Source of the DNA: Coprinus comatus
Lineage: Eukaryota; Basidiomycota; Agaricomycetes; Agaricales; Agaricaceae
Direction of reading: 5' to 3'
DNA length: 64,000 bases
NCBI GenBank assembly: GCA_034638255.1
Contig: JAWPGT010000025.1
Location: 186,001-250,000 of the forward strand
The notes beneath the pieces were generated by a model that worked only from the letters and a program-made list of their open reading frames with translations, was not told the DNA's origin and made no database searches. Every line of letters begins with the position of its first letter. Position 1 is the first letter of the stretch. Positions 46,227-58,882 of this stretch are shown one piece after another. The translations under genes and the position numbers were made by a program.

Positions 46227-49200
46227 ATGAGCAGACCTATCAGTATCCCTCTTCAGACCCTTCACGTCCCTGCTGCAGTCCAATATCTTCAGATTCACTC
46301 ATCGCCATCAGATGCTTCTCACAGCGAATCAAAGCTCCTCCAGGCTATACGTTCCGTCTTGCGAGGCTCCGACACCGAGAACGTCTCCACAATCCAGACT
46401 GCTTACTATCATGACACTCAACCAGACAACCGTGAACTGACATGGAATGCCCATACTGTTGTACTCAGCTACGGAGGAGTCATTCGAAGAAAGTGGTCTT
46501 TTGAACTAGAAGGCGAAACTATCCAATGGGCCTGTTTGGGAATGTTAGAACAGGTCGACACCCGACTTTCGCCCGATCGGGATGCTTCACAAACCTCTCC
46601 ACTTCTATCCCCTGAGAAACAGCATAGCGAAAGGCCTACTTTTGGACCATTTACGGCCCAAGCAGCTTCCAAGACCGCTATCAAACAGGCAGTACTAGTC
46701 CCAGCCATTTTTGTTTTCCTGCGCAGCATCGGAAGAATAATGCTGCAGAATGGCATAGAATATTCTCTCTCCTTACCTTTCATTGTTCGAAAAGCATGGC
46801 CGTTATATCCTCACGGTGTCCTTATTCAACGTGTTCTCGAGCCAAGTGAATTTTTGGAAGCAGAGCTGACTGGAGAGGCCGTCCTACCAACCATATTCAC
46901 TATGACAAGCGCATTGGCAGAAGCTGCTGCCGTTGGACTGACTTCGGGGATAATAGGTGGATTTAAAAATCTATCTGTGAAACTCAAAGACGAAGAAGAG
47001 AATTCCACGAAGCCACTCAAGTCAATCCCATCTTCTGAAATGATCGTTGGTGCTACTCGCCAAGGACATGATTGTAGCTTTCACCTCACAGTAACAGTTG
47101 ATGTAGAGAAACGAAAACTATCAGTATGGCGATACGCCTATCTCAAGCCTAAGGATATGCCGGTCCCTCTGACGAAGACAAAAGGACGTCGCACTTCTGA
47201 AGTAAAGTCCTCTAGGAGGCAATCATTGGGGGTCGGTGGGAGTCGACGAACGTCCAATATCTATGATGGTGCAGGTCGCTTGTATCATCCTCTTTCTCCT
47301 GGCCGCCGGGAAAGAGAATTATCTCCTACTCCAGATATATTCGATGTTCCCCTTCCTGAAATGCCTCCATTGTCCGCTCTTCCTACTATGGCACCTTCCC
47401 TTTCAACAACAACAACCTTACAATCACTCGTGTCAGGAGCACCTCAGAGACCTGTGGCTTCTCGACCTGGACGACAGTCATTAGCAAGAACTGAGACTAG
47501 CTTTGCCATAGATCGCTTGGTTCTCGGAGGAATATTTGACACAGACTTGGAAATTCCTATTGAGCATGGTAGAATGAAGGCCTCCTTTTGGATGGAAAAA
47601 GTTTACAGCCAAGAAATTGCAGAGCAAGAGTGAGTAACTTACTACATCCTTTTTTTCAACGCTAACTGACGTAGCGCAAAGTCATGGCGGGATATCACAT
47701 TCTCTCCATTTGACGAACGTTTTGATGGATCACAGGAAAGATGTTTACTATCCATACAACTGCCAAAAACACAAGTAATACAGATACTTGCCGTAACTTA
47801 CGGGGAGGATGACATGATGCAGATATCCTCAGTGTCCCAAATTCCATCAATATCCTCCACCTCGGTGCGAGGAACTCGCGGATACGTATGGGACCTTCTG
47901 GTTCTAAAACCAACCAACGAACTTATTCTCTTGACACATGGGCTACGAGAGTTACCCATCGAGGTCATCAGTAGCATGAACCAGTCGGAGGATAGTTCGG
48001 GGATGGATCTTGACATTGATTCAAACCGAATAACACAGGTGGCCCGATGTAGGATATCATCGGTAGCCCTCACGTTTTCCAATGGCCACAAAGCCCGACT
48101 AGACACCCCACTCTATCCCAAGGATCTGCTAACAATAGAATGCCTTAGTATTCTCGCTCAATCCATCACATCCGAGGCATCATTTACTCTTTACACTGCC
48201 TTTCTACAACGTTGGAATGCACAAAACTATTCCCCCCTCGAGGGCATTGAGTTTGACTGTTTGACGGATGCCATTTACTCTGTTTTTAAATTGAAAAGTG
48301 AACCTCAACCTCAGTCACGAGCCGCTGAGCCATGGGAACAACTCTCTCGGTCAAATTCACATCGGCATTTCAAAGAAGACCCAGTTTTACGACAATTACG
48401 AAAACCAGACGAACCACGAGCCCCGCAACCACATTATTCCAATAAGCCATCCAAATTACTATCTCCGATGTTATATTCCCTTCATACTCTTGCAGAATAC
48501 CTACGACTTGTTGCAGACCGATGCAATGATCTTTTGAAGCTTGTCCGGTTGATAAGACGAATGGCGCTGGAAGTCAGACCGGAGTGGGCAGATTATTGGC
48601 AAAGATTAATACCAGACCCACATTACACTTGGCCTGTAACGACACTTTCCCGTGAGTGCTATTGACCATCCATTCTAATGCCAAAGCTAACAGAAATATC
48701 TTCAAGCGTCTACACACCTTGATGACCGGATACCTGTATGGCCACCGGACATCTCTGCTATATTCTATGGTCGATTAAGCAACCCTGATTGGAAAGTCCC
48801 GTGGCATGACGCATCACATATTGCTGCACGATTTGGGGTTAAACCATCTCTCGAATATGGGAGGTTAGATCCCCTTCGAGGACTCCATGATCTATCCAAT
48901 ATGTATTCATGTTTAACCGATAGTCAAACTCCGGATATACGACAGAGAGCGGAGAGAGCTATGTTGGCCCTTGTCACAAAACGCAGCACAAAGTTTCTGG
49001 ATTTATTGCCTCTTGGGATTACGGCGCCGCTAAGAGAGGCTGCACGAACGTGTCAACTTGCACCACCCCCTAGTTGGCCCTTGCATGCTTATATGGCGAT
49101 TGGTAGGAATGATTTAGCTGCTTCGGCCAATGAAAGTGTCGAAAACTTCAGTAAAAATGCCATGGTTTCAAGTAGGAAGGATTATGTGGTGTGTCATATA

Positions 49201-52200
49201 CCTACAAAGACTCGAACTATAACTGATCTATTTACGCAGAACGCTGGCAATTCACGTCACACAATTGGACATTTTGTCTCAACTGCTCGAGCTGCTAGCG
49301 GTGGAGAAGTAGATATTGTTACTGGTGTTGAACTTGACCTTGAAGCCTTCACTACTATTCGTTTTGGTCAGGACCGCCGGTTAGCAGAAGTTGCTCGTAT
49401 GCTGTGCTCTTCAAGCGTATCATCTATTAAAGTTCCCGATCGGCCAGATTTAAGGTACTATGCTTCCATTCTACATCCCATTGATTATTTAAACAAATAT
49501 CTATTTTGATTAGCGAACACGATCAGACTAAGGAGCATCAAAATCATGTTATTCGCGTAGCCGAAAGGACACTTGCTCTTCCCTATGGACGGGCAATGTT
49601 CACTTTTGGCTCAGTACCCACTGTAACACGTGAAGCATATACAATACCGAAACTAGAATTTTCGATACGAGTGCAACCGCTAAACATTACAATAACTCCA
49701 GAAGCTGGAAAAATATCTCCGGAATCGCTAAATTGGGGAGAGTTCCATAATGGTGTGGCAGCGGGGTTGCGGATATCACCGACTTCTGGTGGGGTTGAAA
49801 GCTCGTGGATTGCATTCAACAAACCCTCAGAACTGTCTCCGGAGCACGCGGGTTTCTTGTTAGGACTTGGTTTAACTGGACACCTGAAGCAAATGATGAC
49901 CTGGCATACATTCAGTTACTTGACTCCCAAACACGATTTGACATCTATTGGCGTGCTGCTTGGATTGTCTGCTGCCAACATTGGAACGGGTGATCAACAT
50001 GTCACCAAATTACTCGCAGTGCACACTCCAGCACTTTTACCCACACCAACGGTAGACCTCAATGTATCTTTAATGACCCAGGCTGCTGGGTTGGCGGGCG
50101 TGGGATTGTTGTATCTAGGGACCAAGAACCGTCGGATGGCGGAGGTATGCTTGACGCAAATCAGTCGAAGAGACCTTGTTCAACAGGATTTGAGCAACGA
50201 GCATCGGGAAGCATATACGTATGCTGCAGCGCTTGCATTTGGAATGATTATGTTAGGAAAAGGGACTAGGATTCCTGCAGATGTTCATTTGTTGTCACGA
50301 CTCAATATCCTCATTCATGGTGATGCGGACTCTTCCCTTGGCAGCAAGAAGTCGAAAACCCCTTTTGATATCAACTTGACATCACCTGCCGCCACCATTG
50401 CACTAGGATTGATGTACCTGCGGACGGAGCGTCAAGATATTGCTGATTTACTACCGATCCCTGATACTGTTCTTGCTCTTAATCGGGTCCAACCGAGTTT
50501 CTTGACTATTAGGACGGTTGCAAGGAACTTAATCATGTGGAACCAAATTTCGCCATCAAATGAGTGGCTAATTGCTCAAATACCACCAAGTATTTGTGAG
50601 GCTATAGAAGCGAGATCAAAACAGAACAAAGTTATTGACGAGTCAATCGAGTTGGCTTACTACAATATTCTAGCTGGATGTTGTTTTGTTATTGGATTGA
50701 AATACGCGGGTACGGCCAGACAAAAAGCATATCTGCTCATTGTGAAATACTTTGACGATTACACGCGATTGGCATATATGAATGGTACGAGATTTAGTAT
50801 TTATGATGAACCAAGCTGAAAAAAGGTACTTGGTTCAGGTCCTGCATTTGATCATAGAATCAAGAGATCAGCTATTCGAGATGGACTCAATCTCATTTCG
50901 ATCTCGCTAAGCATGGTAATGGCGGGGACAGGTGAAATTACCTGCTTGAGGCGAATACGATATGCTTATGGTATGCATCAACAATCTGGCTACCACCAAG
51001 GCTTTAAATATGGTGTTCACGTCGCGACTCATTCTGCTCTTGGTTTATTATTCCTTGGTGGTGGAAGATTTACACTTGGAACTTCGGATGCAGCAATTGC
51101 TTGCCTCGTCACGGCTTTCTTCCCTCGATATCACTCGGTTTCTTCGGATAATAAAAGTTTCTTACAAGCTTTAAGACATCTATGGGCGTTGGCTGTAGAA
51201 CCAAGATGTCTGATTGCTAGGGATGTAGATTCAGGAGAGGTGGTTTATTTACCTGTCAAGATTACGTTTAGAGATGGCAAAGAAGTTGAATCAACGCAAT
51301 TGATATCACCGACACTTATTCCTGACATGGATAAATTGATATCAATCAAGGTTGATACACCAAGATATTGGCCATTTTACCTGAACACGGAAGAAGTACC
51401 GAGACATAGGGACGCATTATTGAAGAGTCAAACACTATATGTGAAGAGACGTACAGCTTTCTTAAGCTATACAGAAGATCCAAGGGGAAGTAGAAGTCTT
51501 TTTGTTAGGTCTGGTTCATCTGCTGGTGATGCCGCTACACTTGATTTCCCGCAATTAACGAATACGAAAACCCATCCGGCTAGTGATTTATCGGAATTTA
51601 TCACATCGTTTTCGAATGATATTATTTTCCTTGCTTTTGCGGACCATTTGGCTAGGGATGATGGGGAAGAAGAATATACGGAAAAAGAAAGACTATTCCA
51701 TACGTATTGTCATGCTGCGTTATTGGATAGTATTTTACAAGACAAACCTCAAACATTACAGTCTCATTTGACACTATATATGTATAGGACGATGGACCCA
51801 CGAAGTCAATTTTTCAATTTACGATTACAAGATTTACGATTCGCTGCGGACTTTTATTCGAAACTTTATGAAAGAAGGTTTAGTGGGAAGGCGAATAATA
51901 ATGCAAGATCACCTTTAATTAGGGATACGACTGTACTTGGAGCTTTACATGCTTTGGATAAACAGTTGGACGAAATTAGGAAATTGGAAGGATTCTTGAA
52001 GGCTCTGGGGCAATATTCGAGAGGAGAAATTATCACCGGTGCAGATGGAGATGGAGATGGAGACGGAGTTGAAAATATGGGATCATTGAGTATCACTCAA
52101 CAATTGGGATGGTACCTCTTGCGTAATGGCGTACCAGTTTCGACTTTATTGGGGATACTAAGACAGTTAGCCCAAGATGCTCATAGACAATGCCTTGGTA

Positions 52201-52373
52201 ATCCACCGCCGGAGGGAACGAATGATGCGGTATTGTTGGATCTTGGAATCAAAGAAGTTTTGCATGGAACAGGAACTAAAATGACTACCGCGTTAGGATC
52301 TGGATGGAGTGCTAGGTCATTAGGAGAGATTATTCATGTTTGGGGGATGGGGCCTCTTCCTCCTGTAGAGTAG
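46227..52373 (+). CDS. apc1: Anaphase-promoting complex subunit 1
   Basis: Exons: 46227-47629, 47675-48651, 48707-49454, 49514-50796, 50839-52373; 5946 nt, 1981 residues. APC1 is the scaffold of the APC/C ubiquitin ligase that targets securin and cyclins. The C-terminal half has the proteasome/cyclosome repeats: HAGFLLGLGLTGHL, SIGVLLGLSAANIGTGD, TQAAGLAGVGLLYLGT, AALAFGMIMLGKG, ATIALGLMYLRTE, SLSMVMAGTGE and HSALGLLFLGGGR. The motif PAFDHRIKRSAIRDGLN is strongly conserved in APC1. An in-frame stop near 50817 falls inside a 42-nt intron (50797-50838). The frame is open upstream of 46227 back to 46122 but without ATG, so the first in-frame ATG is used and a short upstream exon is possible. A GGAGAT repeat near 52044 codes an Asp-Gly run. 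Confidence 0.93.
52044..52066 (+). repeat. Hexanucleotide GGAGAT repeat in APC1
   Basis: Three to four imperfect units coding alternating Gly and Asp in the last APC1 exon; likely length-variable. Confidence 0.7.
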
Positions 52374-52857
52374 AAAGTCACTTTTCTTTTTCTTAGTGTA
52401 ATGATGATATGTGTTTTAAACTTTTAATATACACTCCTATAATAACTTTCTCTTTATTCCTGCCCACCGACAGAACCGGCTTTCTGTTATTTGTGTTGAG
52501 CGTCAACCTGCGTCAACGCCACTTTGTAGAAGCCGAGCACCTCGAAACGATGATGGGCACTGCAACGGATCAGAAATTTTATAAAGAACTCCTTGTATTT
52601 TGTATTTTACAGGGTCCTTCTTTTTGATTTGGAACATAAATAAACAATTTCCAATTCCTTCTACTTAACTCCAAGTGGAAGCATTGTATAAATGCGACCC
52701 GATTCCCGAAGTATCTATATGTACAGTAGTGAAGTGTGAAGGGAGGAGGGAATTAAGGGGGCGGGGCTGGTAGAACATGCAACGAAACGAATAAGTCTAA
52801 GAGTACAACTAGAAGCGAGGAAAAGGTCAATCTACATAGGAGGGTATGTATGCTAAA
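52374..52857. other. Convergent spacer between APC1 and DAHP synthase
   Basis: 3' flanks of two converging genes; a small open frame at 52409-52627 is not supported. Confidence 0.55.
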
Positions 52858-54243
<1,386 letters not shown>

Positions 54244-54463
54244 GTCTGGTTGATCTGGGATTGCTGGGAGGAGGTAAGAGGAAGAAGCAGGGGATGGGGA
54301 GTGACTGACGGAATCTAAAGTTCCTCTGATGTTTTATACTTTCCTGAGCCATTGCAGTTGACGATGTTAGACACAAAAAATTGGATCGGAGTAATCGATA
54401 GATCTCGTCCGAACTGAACCACCAACCCGGAGCACTTTTTATATCTTTTATTTATTTATTTTG

Positions 54464-54470
54464 TGACTCA
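54464..54470 (-). promoter_or_regulatory. Gcn4/Cpc1-type response element
   Basis: Perfect palindromic-type core TGACTCA, 221-227 bp upstream of the DAHP synthase start and 73 bp upstream of the PIH1 start. Cross-pathway control of aromatic synthesis genes through this element is established in yeast and Neurospora; its use here is inferred. Confidence 0.6.
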
Positions 54471-54542
54471 TCCATCGAATTCGGATTCTGTTCGGATATA
54501 TGCACAGGCAGTCATGTGATTCATCTCCTCCTGTCTTTCCTC

Positions 54543-57500
54543 ATGTCCACTACTCCCAAGCTGCCAATTGACCTCACACCCTCTCCCGGATTCTGTGTCA
54601 AATCCCACACAGCCACGGAGGCATATATCCCGCACACAACCCCAAACAAACTAGAGCCTACTGCAGTCCCACCAGGCAGAAAAGTCTTTGTTAATATCTG
54701 CTACGACAAAAACGTGCCCCCTCCTCCTCCTGCAGACGAGGACACCATCAAACGTGCAATCAATGATGAGGATCCTGACGACCACTCGTACTATGTTCCA
54801 GTCGTCGTCTCAGAGCCCAGGCAGGACAAGGATAAAGGTCGGTCCTTTTCTGCCACTATTTCATCTCCATCAAACGTGTGTCCAAATGTGCTTGCAATGA
54901 TTGGTGGCTTGGGGTCTTTCACACGTCCTTTCCTTGCCATCGCCCCTATGTTTTGCCGATGACTTGTATGTCAAAAGCCCTAGTTTCTGGTGTTCCTACC
55001 TGGGACATGCCTTTATTTTCTTTTGGAACTGTGGTCTAGCCCCTGCCATCGGAGTACCTCGTCTTCAGGACAGCACTCGGTCTCATCAGCAATTTTTCAC
55101 TTTGTCTACCTGGGATCGACATATTTTTACTTGGACTACTGGCGAAACTGACTGCGAGACCAAAGATCGGACGATGCATAAAAATACGCATACAACCACT
55201 TATTTGCTATACCATCGTCACTTTATGTCTGACCACGTTTATTCTCACCTTGTCCCTATTATTGGATCGAATGCTGACAGAATATCCTACTTTTGGAATC
55301 GCCGCTTATAGCTGGTAATCCTGCGCTGATATTCGACTGCGTTTACAATTCCTCTGTGAGATCTCGAGCTCTCAGGGATTCCACATTCAAGATATTTTTA
55401 GTCGGTGAGTTGAGCCCCATTCGAATTTTCCGCCCTTCCCTCCTGTTTCCGTTATTGTGGATGAATTGGATTCCAAGCCCTTTGTAATCCCGCCCAAGAG
55501 ATATTTAACCGTGTCGAGCGACGTGACGGCTAAGTTTTTTTTTTTTTTCAACCCATGGGTTATCTCTCGAGCCAGTTCATTCATGGTCTAAACAACCAAC
55601 ATAACTGAGCCGCGGCCGGGCAATTTCAACTTGCCGTGCAGTGTTGTATATTCGTAAACATACCTCAATTCCTTCAAACAGTCCTCCATAAAGCTCCCTA
55701 TTTTGCTTTCGACCTGTGCCTTCGTACGCGGAGATGGAGGCGGGGCCATGTATTCGCTCTTGTACCCTTATTCCGGTGCCTCATTGAACTATTTTTGGCC
55801 CATATCTTAGCGGTGAAGACTGGTGTTCTTACCTTTTTTCGATTCAATTTTTGACTATGCCCTAACTTCCGGTCTTATTCATTATCCTGCATTTGGGGTC
55901 ATTTGGGAGTAATTCAGACAGGACCCATCAACTTGACTCGCAAAAGCTGTTTGTTGCCTGCGCTTTCACTTTATTTTCAACCACTTTTGACAAATTTGCA
56001 CTGGGATACTCTTTCGGCTAAGCCACCACCTTGACAGAAGGATTTTATGTGGGCCTCATTTCCCTCGCGCGCGGTGCTGAAATGCCGTATTGACGAACCG
56101 ACATATAATTACCCATCCATCAAGGAAATGTTACTATTATTCATTTATGCACACCAGTTTTTGGCGGATGCCAATCATCTGCTCCAATTACATTACTCAT
56201 GTGTGCATTTATATTCTCCGTTTTTCATTGGTTCGGATTCTCGGTCAACAGTTTGCTCTTTTTTTTTATTGGGTGGCAACACTGTCTCAATCGGTTATAT
56301 GTTATTTATATTACAATTTTCTTAGGTTGAAGGGATAGAAAGGGAATTAGAGTCCATGACATAACACTGCTAAGCTCGTCTGTACGGCTTGAGCAGGTTT
56401 GCATGACTTTATTTTTACGCGGACCCGGGACCGCGGATCCGTCGCCGAGTCGGTATATTATTGCTATACTGCATTCTCCCTTAAAAAGCTCCTACCTACA
56501 CAGTGCGAGCGCTGCGCTGTGTAGAAAGTGTTTCATACGTCTACATACTATCGTACGAGCTTTGGAGTGGATGCAAGGGGCATTGATGTTTCATTTTATA
56601 CTTTTTTGATTTTTGATTTCACATCTCTTGTTCGTGCACAGGTTGACTATGACGTTAATGGACACTGTTATATTTACCTTTTTTGATTTATGACTTTTTC
56701 ATATTGCCCATCTTTTCTGCTCATTGATCAAAATCTTCACATCCACCTTAACATCAACGTCAAATAATGATTAATTCGCTTCTTCGTCCTATTTTTATGT
56801 TTATTTCTTCTGTGATAAGATGAACCCTAGTACTAGCCTTTTTGACGTCTTGACGTTTTCTTGCTCAATTGACAATTATCTCTTTCTCTTTCTCCTTTCT
56901 CTCCTTTTCCATCTTTTCCGGTGTCTATTTCATTTCTCTACTCTTCTCTCTCTCCATTCCAGTTCTAATTCCAATAACTTCCTCCTTTCACTTACTTTTA
57001 ACCTTTTTTAGAGTTAGCGCTACAAAGAATCGAAGCACAAACATCGCTCGTATTATCAAGAACCATTGGAACTCCTAATATTACGGCAAAAGGCAAATTG
57101 GAACCTAGGACAGTTTGGGTACCTTCTTGGTTAGCTGTCGGGAATCAGAATCAAAATCAAAATCAAAATCAAAATGAATCGAAATTAGATGAGGTTACTA
57201 GTGGTATTAAAGAGAGTGGAAAAGGGAAGAAGTTGATTGAAGAGGTTAATGGTACTGGTACTGCGACTGATACGGCTTTACCAAAGTTGAGAGGGATATT
57301 GAAACAGGGAGGATCAAGAAAGATGAAAACGGGAACAGAAATAGAAACACAAACACAAGCCCAAAAGAAGGTGGTAAATTTAGATTCTGATGGTACACCT
57401 ATTACACCTAAACCGCAAAAGCCAACTTGGAGATGGAAGAAGGAAGATGATGGTAGACTTTTGGTTGTTGTGGATGTTCCAAAAAAGGTGATTTTACACA

Positions 57501-57929
57501 TACACAAAAACTTGATTTTGGGGGTGTATTTAACTGATTAAAATGATTGTATTTGCGTAGATACCTCGTGAAGTAATTGAAAAAGCTGAACTTGATATTG
57601 AACCGAGAAGGATCATTTTAAATATCCCGTCATCTACTTCAGTGTCTACATCGATCAAATCGCCAACACCAACACCGCCCTTCGATTTAGATATCGATTT
57701 GAATAAATCAGATGCGGAAATTGTAGCTAGTGCACCTGGACCTGTGTTGGGCGTTGGATTACAAGTTCAAATGAGTGATGGTAATGGTAATGACGGTTTG
57801 GAAAATGGGAGTGAAGAGATGAGAGAACCGAATTGTACGTTATTGTTGAAGAGGCAAAGAGATTTTGATGTTGAAAAGGCTGAGGCTGGTTGGAGGATTG
57901 AAGATGGGAGGTTGGAGATTTGGGTTTGA
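54543..57929 (+). CDS. pih1: PIH1-domain protein (R2TP complex)
   Basis: Exons: 54543-54837, 55312-55404, 57012-57487, 57561-57929; 1233 nt, 410 residues. PIH1 works with Tah1, Rvb1 and Rvb2 as an Hsp90 adaptor for assembling box C/D snoRNPs and PIKK kinases. The PIH1 domain is built across three exons: PSPGFCVKSHTATEA, KVFVNICYDKNVPPPPPADE, then NPALIFDCVYNSSV, TFKIFLVELALQRIEAQTSLVLSRTI. The C-terminus has a CS-like beta region ending WRIEDGRLEIWV. A (CAAAAT)n repeat codes Asn-Gln pairs. The first two introns are 474 and 1607 nt, ten to thirty times the local norm, yet phase and homology across both are right. The first donor is GTCGGT, so splicing there may be weak. Confidence 0.88.
55405..57011 (+). 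other. 1.6-kb intron of PIH1 with palindromes
   Basis: Bounded by GTGAGT and a pyrimidine-rich TTTTTTAG. Holds a 16-nt T run near 55535, a near-perfect palindrome at 56418-56435 (CGCGG-A-CCCGGG-A-CCGCG) and a stem-loop at 56496-56524 with arms CTACACAG/CTGTGTAG. A + strand open stretch at about 55418-55590 looks weakly protein-like but is unrecognised. The DNA is less AT-rich in its middle than nearby spacers. It may be an old insertion; no terminal repeats or transposase seen. Confidence 0.55.
56496..56524. repeat. Stem-loop in PIH1 intron 2
   Basis: Eight-base perfect arms around a 13-nt GC-rich loop that can pair further with a bulge. Confidence 0.6.
57143..57179 (+). repeat. CAAAAT hexanucleotide repeat in PIH1
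   Basis: Five to six units coding an (Asn-Gln)n run in exon 3 of PIH1; probably polymorphic in length and placed in a disordered linker. Confidence 0.75.
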
Positions 57930-58387
57930 TGAGTTTAATATGTAATGTGTAGTTACATGTGTAGGTTAAAGGAGGATTTGAAGTTTGGGACTTGTACAGG
58001 GCTTGGTGGCCGAGATCATTGGGTGATACAGATACAAGTAGTTGTCTATTTGGTGATGTCAATGATGAAACGAGCTCTTGAAGGATATGACTCGGGATAT
58101 GGATATGGATGGTCATAAATGATACCGCGAAGCAGTTAGAGGAGAGTTAGGATCTTGGTTCTATGAAATTATTAAACACCAAATCCAGCGAGTTAATGAG
58201 GAACTACATGGAACAACACAATCTGCCCGTTACAAGTCAACGCCAGAAGTGTTGAATATTGTCATTAAAAACATGTCACATTTACCTATAATTATATTTC
58301 AAGGCGCCAAAGCCACGACTGATCGGGACTACATCTTTCAGATACATAATCTCCACGACGGATAATGATTCTGAAATTAATGCCATT
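57930..58387. other. Spacer downstream of PIH1
   Basis: Probable PIH1 3' UTR and AT-rich spacer; no gene seen. Confidence 0.5.
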
Positions 58388-58882
58388 TCATGGTAGACAT
58401 TTGGACGGTAGGAAAATCTCTTCTTCCGGAATGTCTCCAAGAAGATCGAGATTGTAGGCCAGTGCTAGGCTTCCGAGGACGGGACATTCCATGTGAGAGA
58501 GAAATGTTCGCAGGTTGGGCAACAATTCCAAGTAGAGCGTCTGGAAGTGGTTGAGCGTTATTGGCATACTAGTATAAGCATTTTTTGGAGCAAACATCCC
58601 GGTAGATGACTGACGACGGAATGTTGGCAATGGGCAATCATATCAAAACAAACATTGGCATTCGTAATTCCTTTGAGTTTGAGAGTTGTTATGTTTACAG
58701 AAGGGGACAATTGTACTCGCGGTTCTCTATCCAGCTTCTGAGAATGAATGTATGAAGATGCGGTTGATTCATGAGATTGATTGTACGATTGGATGCAAGT
58801 AATCTTGAACTTCTCGAGATTGGTACAATTCTCGGTGAAGAGTGATACCCAGGATTGTCGCAGAAACTCCAGTTTCAGCTCT
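58388..58882 (-). pseudogene. F-box/LRR-like pseudogene
   Basis: Two open minus-strand pieces in different frames join near 58600-58640. The upstream piece (58882 to about 58630) reads LEFLRQSWVSLF, NLEKFKITCIQS and TTLKLKGITNANVCFDMIAHC; the downstream piece reads LNHFQTLYLELLPNLRTFLSHM. Both show the Leu-rich repeats of F-box-associated domains and read as one chain if a base change is allowed at the join. No F-box or start codon is found. A decayed copy; not obviously a recent duplicate of the gene at 37123. Confidence 0.6.

Noticed and set aside
50797..50838. Premature stop in APC1
   Set aside because: The stop falls inside a 42-nt intron with GT and AG ends, and the conserved PAFDH block follows in phase.
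55418..55590. Extra PIH1 exon or separate gene in the second intron
   Set aside because: The open stretch is protein-like but lacks a start and good splice sites, and the PIH1 domain is complete without it. Kept only as part of the intron finding.
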